From Mikania micrantha (lineage: Eukaryota; Streptophyta; Magnoliopsida; Asterales; Asteraceae): 64,000 nucleotides of DNA. The stretch covers positions 53,455,087 through 53,519,086 of the forward strand of contig CM018685.1 in NCBI GenBank assembly GCA_009363875.1, given 5' to 3'. This document shows, one piece after another, positions 54,489 to 64,000 of this stretch (the first letter of the stretch is position 1; the number at the start of each line of letters is the position of its first letter). The notes below the pieces were generated by a model that did no database searches, was not told the DNA's origin, and saw only the letters and a list, made by a program, of their open reading frames with translations. The position numbers were made by a program, and so were the translations under genes.

Positions 54489-54740
54489 TATTGCTTCCGA
54501 TGGCTATTGCTTCCTATGGCTACTGCTTCTGATTGGAAATTGCTTCCTGAGAACACGTTGCTTCCGAAGCATAAAAATTGCTTCCTAAGCACAATTTGAC
54601 TTCGATGCACAATTTGCTTCCGATGCACAATTTGCTTCCGAAGCACAATTTGCTTCCTATGCAAAAGTTGCTTCCTAAGCATAAAATGCTTCCTAAGCAA
54701 AAGTTGCTTCCTAAGCATAATTTGCTTCCGATTGGAAACT
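54489..54740 (+). repeat. 18-bp minisatellite GCTTCCGAAGCACAATTT, unit 1
   Basis: About nine units here, six in internal regions 2 and 3, eight in region 4. Because 18 is a multiple of three, it leaves an open minus-strand frame with a six-residue period (LRKQIV-like), which I take as an artefact. The GCTTCCGAAGC part of a unit is itself a near-palindrome. Confidence 0.85.
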
Positions 54741-54871
54741 ACTTCCGAAGTATCTTCTGAAGATATCTCCTTCAGATGAATGAAGCTTTTTCTGAAATTG
54801 AATTACTATTGCTTCCGAGAGTTACTTCCAAAGAGCAGAGGTATTATTGGTATGTAAGAATTTAGTTTCTT

Positions 54872-55398
54872 AAGTGTTAATTTGTGATGTCCAAGTTATA
54901 ATGCATCTGCAAATTAATACTTCTAAAGTTAACTAAATTGTTTAAAGAACCAAAGTTTTTGGTATTAAAGGAGGTTAGCATCTTAAGTGCTAATTTATGA
55001 TGTCCAAGTGCTAATGCATCTATAATTCAACACTTATGAATTTAAACAAATATTTCTGAAGTAAAATTATCTCTTGATATGTAATGTCTTCTTTCTAAGT
55101 GTCAATTTGGACGATGTCCAAGTGCTAACGCATCTTCAAATCAACACTTTAGAATTTGACAACATATGATTTTACTTCTGAAACACATTTGACTTTGGTT
55201 CCCTCATTTGGTATGACAAGATGTTAAATTTTCTAAGTGCTCATTTGTGATGTCCAAGTTCTAATGCATCTACTAATTAGCACTTTGAAATTAACAAAAT
55301 ATTTCATAAGTGATGTCTTTTCTTGATATGCAATTTCCACTTCTTAAGTGTTTATTTCTGTGATGTCCAAGTGCTAATGCATCCTCAAATAAACACTT
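54872..55398 (+). ncRNA. Five tandem stem-loop modules in array internal region 1
   Basis: Modules at 54872-54922, 54985-55035, 55097-55149, 55235-55285 and 55346-55398, spaced 111-138 bp. Each reads AAGTGYTWATTTG.., GATGTCCAAG..CTAATGCATC, ..CAAATNARCACTT. The outer arms pair (for example AAGTGTTTATTT with AAATAAACACTT, and AAGTGCT with AGCACTT), and GATG pairs with CATC across a ~14-base loop TCCAAGTGCTAATG. Arm changes between modules are partly compensated. The same five are in regions 2 (57483-58009) and 3 (60094-60620); one remains in region 4. Function unknown; 'ncRNA' means a likely structured RNA segment, not a known gene. Confidence 0.6.
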
Positions 55399-56156
55399 TA
55401 GAAATTGATAACATATGACATCACTTTTGAAACACACCAGCCTTTGGTTCGCTTGTTTGGTTTCATCATTGGAAGTACTTTACTCCTTGGCATGATAGAG
55501 TTGAAACTTATACATCATCAAAAAATCAAAATAAGTTAATGATGTCTATTCTGTAAGTCCAATTGGTGTTCCAGATCTGCAGCATGGAACATATTACCGT
55601 TTGCAATAATTGCTTCCGAAGAACACTACTTCTTTTTGAAGAGTAGATGGATCTTCACACGTCAGTTATCTATATCATCAGTTTAGGTTGAGATTGATGG
55701 ATTAAATTGATGGCAAGTGTGTTATCAGTGAAGACTTCAGTTTCATTGATGTGAAGATTTCTTATTTCTACTTTGAAGACTCTCAAGAATCAAATTGTTG
55801 GGATATGGTTTACATCCATCTTTGAACCTTTATTTGTCACATGTTCATTACAAGGAAGGCTGAGATTCCTATACTTGAACTGACACCCTATATTCAGATA
55901 TCTTTTGGGTTGGGATTGAAGATTAAGATTGTTTAATCGTAGGGGGAGCTTTATTAGAGGGGGAGAAGATAAATGGAAGACATGGAACTGTAAGAAGATT
56001 GTTTTGGGTTTGATAAGTGGAATAAAGATAGTTTCACCATTTGTTGCGGTGAAAGAAACATGAATTGCATCTACACAAGTTCAATCTTATTATTCATGTT
56101 TGTTTCATTATACTTCTGCATTGGCTTACATTCATCTAACCAAATAGGGGGGAGAC

Positions 56157-56721
56157 TGTTGGGTCTAGAAAAGTCAAGACCAACGGTTAATTTGGATAGA
56201 TGAAATGTAAACAAGAAGTATTATGTATTTGTTGATTAGGGAGCAACAAGTCACCGCACGAGCCACTAAAGACTCAAGATTACGAAGACACTTGATGACC
56301 AAAAGACCCGAAGACCACAAAAATGATAGAGCTTAATTTATGATTTATGATTTATTATCATTTTGTTGTATTTAGGGTTTTAGGTCATGTGACACTATAA
56401 ATAGAGATTATTCTAATTTGTAGAATAACAACACAGACAAGAGAGTGTGTGAGGGTGTGCTTCAATGTAATCCTGAGAGAGCTCTTCCCCTTGAACTCCA
56501 TAGATTCTTTATCCATGGACTTTGAGAGCATGAGAGGGGTATGTAATGTAATCTTGTTGAATGATTGAATACTACTGTTATAAATCATCTGCTTGTTCAT
56601 CAGTTTACATTACATCTCAGATTCTTATTTATGTTCTTCACCCATCTTCAAGACTTTTCTCTGTTCAGAAATGGTTAATCATCACAAGTCGGGTAGGTCC
56701 TATTCCGCAACCGTTTTTACA
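56157..56721 (+). repeat. Array LTR 2
   Basis: 565 bp. TATAAATA at 56396-56403. It lacks a short duplicated TTGTTGTATT-like segment that LTRs 1 and 4 have. Confidence 0.92.
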
Positions 56722-58767
56722 ATTAGGTATCAGAGCCAAGTTCTCGAGATTATCATTCTAACCATTGATTCTCTCAAACTTGTGCTCAATACCCTGATTT
56801 TGTGAATTTTTGTGAAAGTTCTTTGAAGATGTTCTTGTTCTGGGTTCTGCGTTCTTCAATTTATTTTGGTTATATTTTTTGTGTTTTGATATGGTAAACA
56901 CAAGTGGGTTTTGACTCTCCCTAATATATGTCAAAACCCCACCCAAGTCTGATCTTTATCGGACGATTTATCAAATTTTTTGTTCATTTGATAAAAATGG
57001 ATGTTGAAAAATTTTAGGGCAGCTGGGTTTGTTTCAAGAAAGAACATAATGATGACGACGACGTTCTTGAATTTACGGTTTTCAGAAGGTCTTATTTGAT
57101 TGGTTTTCGGAAGCTTACTATGGATATTATTTAAAATTATAACCTTCCTATGACTATTGCTCCGATGGCTATTGCTTCCTACGGCTACTGCTTCTGATTG
57201 GAAATTGCTTCCTGAGAACACGTTGCTTCCGAATCATAAAAATTGCTTCCTAAGCACAATTTGATTCCGATGCACAATTTGCTTCCTGTGCACAATTTGC
57301 TTCCTATGCAAAAGTTGCTTCCTAAGCATAATTTGCTTCCGATTGGAAACTACTTCCGAAGCATCTTCTGAAGATATCTCCTTATGATGAATGAAGCTTT
57401 TTCTGAAATTGAATTACTATTGCTTCCGAGAGTTACTTCCAAAGAGGTGAGGTATTATTGGTATGTAAGAAGTTAGTTTCTTAAGTGTTAATTTGTGATG
57501 TCCAAGTTCTATTGCATCTGCAAATTAATACTTCTGAAGTTAACTAAATTGTTTAAAGAACCAAAGTTTTTGGTATTAAAGGAGGTTAGCATCTTAAGTG
57601 CTAATTTATGATGTCCAAGTGCTAATGCATCTATAATTCAACACTTATGAATTTAAACAAATATTTCTGAAGTAAAATTATCTCTTGATATGTAATGTCT
57701 TCTTTCTAAGTGTCAATTTGGACGATGTCCAAGTGCTAACGCATCTTCAAATCAACACTTTAGAATTTGACAACATATGATTTTACTTCTGAAACACATT
57801 GGACTTTGGTTCCCTCATTTGGTATGACAAGATGTTAAATTTTCTAAGTGCTCATTTGTGATGTCCAAGTTCTAATGCATCTACTAATTAGCACTTTGAA
57901 ATTAACAAAATATTTCATAAGTGATGTCTTTTCTTGATATGCAATTTCCACTTCTTAAGTGTTTATTTCTGTGATGTCCAAGTGCTAATGCATCCTCAAA
58001 TAAACACTTTAGAAATTGATAACATATGACATCACTTTTGAAACACACCAGCCTTTGGTTCGCTTGTTTGGTTTCATCATTGGAAGTACTTTACTCCTTG
58101 GCATGATAGAGGTGAAACTTATTCATCATCAAAAAATCAAAATAAGTTAATGATGTCTATTCTGTAAGTCCAATTGGTGTTCCAGATCTGCAGCATGGAA
58201 CATATTACCGTTTGCAATAATTGCTTCCGAAGAACACTACTTCTTTTTGAAGAGTAGATGGATCTTCACACGTCAGTTATCTATATCATCAGTTTAGGTT
58301 GAGATTGATGGATTAAATTGATGGCAAGTGTGTTATCAGTGAAGACTTCAGTTTCATTGATGTGAAGATTTCTTATTTCTACTTTGAAGACTCTCAAGAA
58401 TCAAATTGTTGGGATATGGTTTACATCCATCTTTGAACCTTTATTTGTCACATGTTCATTACAAGGAAGGCTGAGATTCCTATACTTGAACTGACACCCT
58501 ATATTCAGATATCTTTTGGGTTGGGATTGAAGATTAAGATTGTTTAATCGTAGGGGGAGCTTTATTAGAGGGGGAGAAGATAAATGGAAGACATGGAACT
58601 GTAAGAAGATTGTTTTGGGTTTGATAAGTGGAATAAAGATAGTTTCACCATTTGTTGCGGTGAAAGAAACATGAATTGCATCTACACAAGTTCAATCTTA
58701 TTATTCATGTTTGTTTCATTATACTTCTGCATTGGCTTACATTCATCTAACCAAATAGGGGGGAGAC
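56722..58767 (+). other. Array internal region 2, non-coding
   Basis: Same layout as region 1, but the minisatellite has about six units (57190-57345) and the primer site carries an extra A. Stem-loops at 57483-58009. Confidence 0.88.
57483..58009 (+). ncRNA. Five stem-loop modules, array internal region 2
   Basis: Same modules and spacing as region 1. The first module's loop reads TCCAAGTTCTATTG; the other four are almost unchanged from region 1. Confidence 0.58.
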
Positions 58768-59332
58768 TGTTGGGTCTAGAAAAGTCAAGACCAACGGTTA
58801 ATTTGGATAGATGAAATGTAAACAAGAAGTATTATGTATTTGTTGATTAGGGAGCAACAAGTCACCGCACGAGCCACTAAAGACTCAAGATTACGAAGAC
58901 ACTTGATGACCAAAAGACCCGAAGACCACAAAAATGATAGAGCTTAATTTATGATTTATGATTTATTATCATTTTGTTGTATTTAGGGTTTTAGGTCATG
59001 TGACACTATAAATAGAGATTATTCTAATTTGTAGAATAACAACACAGACAAGAGAGTGTGTGAGGGTGTGCTTCAATGTAATCCTGAGAGAGCTCTTCCC
59101 CTTGAACTCCATAGATTCTTTATCCATGGACTTTGAGAGCATGAGAGGGGTATGTAATGTAATCTTGTTGAATGATTGAATACTACTGTTATAAATCATC
59201 TGCTTGTTCATCAGTTTACATTACATCTCAGATTCTTATTTATGTTCTTCACCCATCTTCAAGACTTTTCTCTGTTCAGAAATGGTTAATCATCACAAGT
59301 CGGGTAGGTCCTATTCCGCAACCGTTTTTACA
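58768..59332 (+). repeat. Array LTR 3
   Basis: 565 bp, apparently identical to LTR 2 by eye. TATAAATA at 59007-59014. Confidence 0.92.
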
Positions 59333-61376
59333 ATTAGGTATCAGAGCCAAGTTCTCGAGATTATCATTCTAACCATTGATTCTCTCAAACTTGTGCTCAA
59401 TACCCTGATTTTGTGAATTTTTGTGAAAGTTCTTTGAAGATGTTCTTGTTCTGGGTTCTGCGTTCTTCAATTTATTTTGGTTATATTTTTTGTGTTTTGA
59501 TATGGTAAACACAAGTGGGTTTTGACTCTCCCTAATATATGTCAAAACCCCACCCAAGTCTGATCTTTATCGGACGATTTATCAAATTTTTTGTTCATTT
59601 GATAAAAATGGATGTTGAAAAATTTTAGGGCAGCTGGGTTTGTTTCAAGAAAGAACATAATGATGACGACGACGTTCTTGAATTTACGGTTTTCAGAAGG
59701 TCTTATTTGATTGGTTTTCGGAAGCTTACTATGGATATTATTTAAAATTATAACCTTCCTATGACTATTGCTCCGATGGCTATTGCTTCCTACGGCTACT
59801 GCTTCTGATTGGAAATTGCTTCCTGAGAACACGTTGCTTCCGAATCATAAAAATTGCTTCCTAAGCACAATTTGATTCCGATGCACAATTTGCTTCCTGT
59901 GCACAATTTGCTTCCTATGCAAAAGTTGCTTCCTAAGCATAATTTGCTTCCGATTGGAAACTACTTCCGAAGCATCTTCTGAAGATATCTCCTTATGATG
60001 AATGAAGCTTTTTCTGAAATTGAATTACTATTGCTTCCGAGAGTTACTTCCAAAGAGTTGAGGTATTATTGGTATGTAAGAAGTTAGTTTCTTAAGTGTT
60101 AATTTGTGATGTCCAAGTTCTATTGCATCTGCAAATTAATACTTCTGAAGTTAACTAAATTGTTTAAAGAACCAAAGTTTTTGGTATTAAAGGAGGTTAG
60201 CATCTTAAGTGCTAATTTATGATGTCCAAGTGCTAATGCATCTACAAATCAGCACTTATGAATTTAAACAAATATTTCTGAAGTAAAATTATCTCTTGAT
60301 ATGTAATGTCTTCTTTCTCAGTGTCAATTTGGACGATGTCCAAGTGCTAACGCATCTTCAAATCAACACTTTAGAATTTGACAACATATGATTTTACTTC
60401 TGAAACACATTCGACTTTGGTTCCCTCATTTGGTATGACAAGATGTTAAATTTTCTAAGTGCTCATTTGTGATGTCCAAGTTCTAATGCATCTACTAATT
60501 AGCACTTTGAAATTAACAAAATATTTCATAAGTGATGTCTTTTCTTGATATGCAATTTCCACTTCTTAAGTGTTTATTTCTGTGATGTCCAAGTGCTAGT
60601 GCATCCTCAAATAAACACTTTAGAAATTGATAACATATGACATCACTTTTGAAACACATCAGCCTTTGGTTCGCTTGTTTGGTTTCATCATTGGAAGTAC
60701 TTTACTCCTTGGCATGATAGAGCTGAAACTTATACATCATCAAAAAATCAAAATAAGTTAATGATGTCTATTCTGTAAGTCCAATTGGTGTTCCAGATCT
60801 GCAGCATGGAACATATTACCGTTTGCAATAATTGCTTCCGAAGAACACTACTTCTTTTTGAAGAGTAGATGGATCTTCACACGTCAGTTATCTATATCAT
60901 CAGTTTAGGTTGAGATTGATGGATTAAATTGATGGCAAGTGTGTTATCAGTGAAGACTTCGGTTTCATTGATGTGAAGATTTCTTATTTCTACTTTGAAG
61001 ACTCTCAAGAATCAAATTGTTGCGATATGGTTTACATCCATCTTTGAACCTTTATTTGTCACATGTTCATTACAAGGAAGGCTGAGATTCCTATACTTGA
61101 ACTGACACCCTATATTCAGATATCTTTTGGGTTGGGATTGAAGATTAAGATTGTTTAATCGTAGGGGGAGCTTTATTAGAGAGGGAGAAGATAAATGGAA
61201 GACATGGAACTTCAAGAAGATTGTTTTGGGTTTGATAAGTGGAATAAAGATAGTTTCACCATTTGTTCCGTGAAAGAAACATGAATTGCATCTACACAAG
61301 TTCAATCTTATTATTCATGTTTGTTTCATTATACTTCTGCATTGGCTTACATTCATCTAACCAAATAGGGGGAGAC
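59333..61376 (+). other. Array internal region 3, non-coding
   Basis: Identical to region 2 by eye up to about 60055, then scattered differences begin (for example CTACAAATCAGCACTT at ~60241 against CTATAATTCAACACTT, and GAGAGGGAG for GAGGGGGAG near 61180). Confidence 0.88.
60094..60620 (+). ncRNA. Five stem-loop modules, array internal region 3
   Basis: Same five modules. The second module's right arm here is ACAAATCAGCACTT, which pairs better with its left arm AAGTGCTAATTTAT than the version in regions 1 and 2 (GC for CG positions restored). Confidence 0.58.
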
Positions 61377-61952
61377 TGTTGGGTCTACAAAAGTCAAGAC
61401 CAACGGTTAATTTGGATTGATGAAATGTAAACAAGAAGTATTATGTATTTGTTGATTAGGGAGCAACAAGTCACCGCACGAGCCACTAAAGACTCAAGAT
61501 TACGAAGACACTTGATGACCAAAAGACCCGAAGACCACAACAAATGATAGAGCTTAATTTATGATTTATGATTTATTATCATTTTGTTGTATTTGTTGTA
61601 TTTAGGTTTTTAGGTCATGTGACACTATAAATAGAGATTATTCTCATTTGTAGAATAACAACACAGACAAGAGAGTGTGTGAGGGTGTGCTTCAATGTAA
61701 TCCTGAGAGAGCTCTTCCCCTTGAACTCCATGGATTCTTTATCCATGGAGTTTGAGAGCATGAGAGGGGTAGGTAATGTAATCTTGTTGAATGATTAAAC
61801 TACTATTGTTATAAATCATCTGCTTGTTCATCAGTTTACATTACATCTCATATTCTTGTTTATGTTCTTCACCCATCTTCAAGACTTTTCTCTGTTCAGA
61901 AATGGTTAATCTTCACAAGTCGGGTAGGTCCTATTTCGCAACCGTTTTTACA
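61377..61952 (+). repeat. Array LTR 4
   Basis: 576 bp, TGTTGGGTCTACAAAAG to TTTTTACA. TATAAATA at 61626-61633, and the perfect leader hairpin is kept. Confidence 0.92.
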
Positions 61953-62855
61953 ATTGGTATCAGAGCCAAGTTCTCGAGATTATCATTCTATCCATTGATT
62001 CTCTCAAACTTGTGCTCAATACCCTGATTTTGTGAATTTTTGTGAAAGTTCTTTGAAGATGTTCTTATTCTGGGTTCTGCGTTCTTCAATTTATTTGGGT
62101 TATATTTTTTGTGTTTTGATATGGTAAACACAAGTGGGTTTTGACTCTCCCTAATATATGTCAAAACCCCACCCAAGTCTGATCTTTATCGGACGAGTTA
62201 TCAAATTTTTTGTTCATTTGATAAAAATGGATGCTGAAAAATTTTAGGGCAGCTGGGTTTGTTTCAAGAAAGAACATAATGATGACGACGACGTTCTTGA
62301 ATTTACGGTTTTCAGAAGGTCTTATTTGATTGGTTTTCGGAAGCTTACTATGGATATTCTTTAAAGTTATAACCTTCCTATGACTATTGCTTCCGATGGC
62401 TATTGCTTCCTATGGCTACTGCTTCTGATTGGAAATTGCTTCCTGAGAACACGTTGCTTCCGAAGCATAAAAATTGCTTCCTAAGCACAATTTGACTCCG
62501 ATGCACAATTTGCTTCCGATGCACAATTTGCTTCCGAAGCACAATTTGCTTCCTATGCAAAAGTTGCTTCCTAAGCATAAAATGCTTCCTAAGCATAATT
62601 TGCTTCCGATTGGAAACTACTTCTGAAGCATCTTCTGAAGATATCTCCTTCTGATGAATGAAGCTTTTTCTGAAATTGAATTACTATTGCTTCCGAGAGT
62701 TACTTCCAAAGAGCAGAGGTATTATTGGTATGTAAGAAGTTAGTTTCTTAAGTGTTAATTTTTGATGTCCTTGTTCTAATGCATCTGCAATTAATACTTC
62801 TGAAGTTAACTAAACTGTTTAAAGAACCAAAGTTTTTGGTATTAAAGGAGGTTAG
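61953..62855 (+). other. Array internal region 4, interrupted
   Basis: Primer site, leader, eight-unit minisatellite (62385-62615) and the first stem-loop (62750-62799). The sequence stops matching at GGAGGTTAG (62855), where another LTR begins; GTTAG would be its left target copy. The rest of this unit, if it exists, is beyond the window. Confidence 0.85.
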
Positions 62856-64000
62856 TGTGGCCGTTGCGTACGAAGAATTCGGCATTAATGACGTGAGCAC
62901 ATTTGGTCGTGCTTGAAATTCACGAGGATTTAGTAACTTTTGTTATTGGGGATTGAAAGTATGTGAAAAATGATGAACGTGGGCGAAAACCGTGCGCAAA
63001 ACGGAGTTCGTATGCCCCCGGAATCACGAAAAGAAGTTTAAAACCAAAATGGTGACGCAGGATGACGTGGGGCGGTACGCCCCATCGTGGCCCTCCAGTT
63101 GGGGCGATACGCCCCAGGCACTATGTCGGCAAAAAGTTGATTTAAGCGATCAGAATGTCTGGAAAACCTCAAAATCAATTTATTTCGATCCTAAGCAACC
63201 TTCAGGCGAAAATCCAACTTCTTAGCACCTTCAATCTTCAAATCTAAGCCCTTAAACATCCGGATCATCCCACGGATCGTATATACAAGTCCTGATCGCT
63301 GTTTTAACCGCGAAAATTCGTCAGAACAGGTAACGGTTCGTTTTAACCTTCTAGTTTGATTTTGATTGATTAGATATTGATTTTGAACGTAATGAGATAG
63401 TTAGGATTGTTGATTATTGCCTAGATGATGGCTAGGATTGATTATAAACGAAGAACACGAAGTTCTAACGGTTAAATTCTTGTTTTGATCCGTTGTAATT
63501 CCCGATTTTTATGAAATCATACCCATGATTATAATGGTTTAAACCATTTGATTATGACAATGTAGGTGATTAGTTTGATTAATCTTTGAAATGCAAAGGT
63601 TAAATCTAAGTGATTCAAACTAATCACAATCATTAACATACTCATTGGAACGATTATCTGATGTTTATGATAACAGTCAGATTAGTATGTTAAACCTGGT
63701 TATTTCACCTATTCTGATGCTACATTGTGATATTTCATGATATTTGGGTAATCAATAACAAGAATTAATCATTTCTAAGCCATTAAATTATCTAGAAACT
63801 GTTTTAGCATTATAATCAACAACATTAACTATTTGATTAATCTGAGATTATTCTGATTAATCCAGTGTGTCATCAACTTTGAATTAGGAATCTAATGCAA
63901 TGTAGGTTCCTACATTATCATACATTGTATGATATAACCTTAAATTAATTAATTATATAATTAATATCGAGTTGATGATTTACTAAGCAATGTCTTTGAC
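62856..64000 (+). repeat. 5' part of a long LTR, same family as the solo LTR at 28604
   Basis: It starts TGTGGCCGTTGCGTACGAAG (compare TGTGATAACTGCGTACGAGG at 28604) and stays collinear with it: ATGAACGTGGGCGAAAACCG, AACGGAGTT, GGTAACGGTTC, TTGCCTAGATGATGGCTAGG and onward. Where the 28604 copy has CGCGGTACGCG palindromes, this one has GGGGCGGTACGCCCC (63071-63085) and GGGGCGATACGCCCC (63101-63115). It runs off the window, so I cannot tell whether it is solo or part of a full element. Confidence 0.8.

Larger units (their letters stand above)
54057..56156 (+). other. Array internal region 1, non-coding
   Basis: In order: primer site, ~400 bp leader with GATGATGACGACGACGTTC, an 18-bp minisatellite, five stem-loop modules, ~600 bp of unique sequence, two purine-rich tracts (TAGGGGGAGC and AGAGGGGGAGAAG near 55940-55970) and the final polypurine tract. 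No frame longer than about 95 codons on either strand, and those fall on repeats. The most complete interior of the four. Confidence 0.88.
53481..62855 (+). mobile_element. Tandem array of one non-coding LTR retrotransposon: four LTRs, four internal regions
   Basis: LTRs start at 53481, 56157, 58768 and 61377, giving repeat periods of 2,676, 2,611 and 2,609 bp. Each LTR is followed by a tRNA-iMet primer site (TGGTATCAGAGCC; in units 2 and 3 an extra A gives TAGG), a ~2.05-kb non-coding interior and a purine tract AATAGGGGGGAGAC before the next LTR. The order is LTR-int-LTR-int-LTR-int-LTR-int, the last interior being cut by the LTR inserted at 62856. There is no gag or pol anywhere. Units 2 and 3 are nearly identical over the LTR and the first ~700 bp of interior; units 1 and 4 resemble each other in LTR length and minisatellite form. 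Confidence 0.93.

Noticed and set aside
54488..54718. Minus-strand ORF with a regular six-residue repeat (LRKQIV-like), also at 62384-62596
   Set aside because: It is produced by the 18-bp minisatellite, whose unit length is a multiple of three; it breaks in units 2 and 3.
56385..59832. Sets of identical small ORFs repeated every 2,611 bp
   Set aside because: They repeat because the LTR array repeats; none has a recognisable motif and they are not kept open in all four units.
61012..61305. 97-codon minus-strand ORF in array unit 3
   Set aside because: Corresponding frames in units 1 and 2 are closed although the DNA is nearly identical.

Overview
This is plant nuclear DNA: AT-rich, intron-containing and dominated by retrotransposons and small DNA transposons. 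The mix of families (Ale-type Copia, tRNA-iMet-primed non-coding LTR elements, GAGCTCGAGC-type and GGGCCGGCCC-type hAT debris, a receptor-like-protein cluster) suggests a dicot, probably an asterid such as Asteraceae. That assignment is inference. All comparisons were made by eye; no alignment or database search was run.

Two genes look intact. The first, at 18666-20021, has three exons and encodes a LIL3-type light-harvesting-like chloroplast protein. The second, at 22219-25134, has one exon and encodes a 971-residue leucine-rich-repeat receptor-like protein (RLP) of the EIX/Cf type, with three W-box cores 90-130 bp upstream of its start. Around it lie at least four decayed relatives: 4290-5897, 9647-14459, 31162-31347 and 32145-34844. 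Together they form an RLP cluster spread over about 30 kb. A 315-codon ORF at 14879-15826 is unrecognised.

Layout: 1-2631, 3' part of an Ale-type Copia element with its 3' LTR. 2941-3333, fold-back element. 4290-14459, RLP pseudogenes; the second is split by a compact minus-strand LTR element (10321-11955, duplicated target GTGAT). 14879-16373, unknown ORF followed by a degenerate LTR. 16811, Helitron 3' terminus. 18666-25134, the two good genes. 26577-28278, an LTR element carrying only gag. 28604-30753, a 2.15-kb solo LTR (duplicated target TTGAG). 31162-34844, RLP pseudogenes. 36023-37276, a Mutator-like element carrying a 40-bp minisatellite. 37700-39346, another LTR remnant. 39452-41098, a giant fold-back element with a nested MITE. 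41519-47200, a very young LTR retrotransposon (LTRs with one visible mismatch in 548 bp) that has lost gag-pol and carries a decayed piece of a poly(A)-binding-protein gene. 48028-48774, a complete small Helitron. 49182-53030, MITE and hAT debris. 53481-62855, a tandem array of one non-coding LTR retrotransposon: four LTRs alternating with four internal regions. 62856-64000, a second LTR of the 28604 family, inserted into the fourth internal region.

The strongest candidate for something undescribed is the 53481-62855 array. Each complete internal region lacks a protein gene but holds five evenly spaced copies of a 51-53-base stem-loop whose arms seem to change in step, plus an 18-bp minisatellite. 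The LTR leader carries another perfect hairpin. This suggests a structured-RNA, non-autonomous retroelement.
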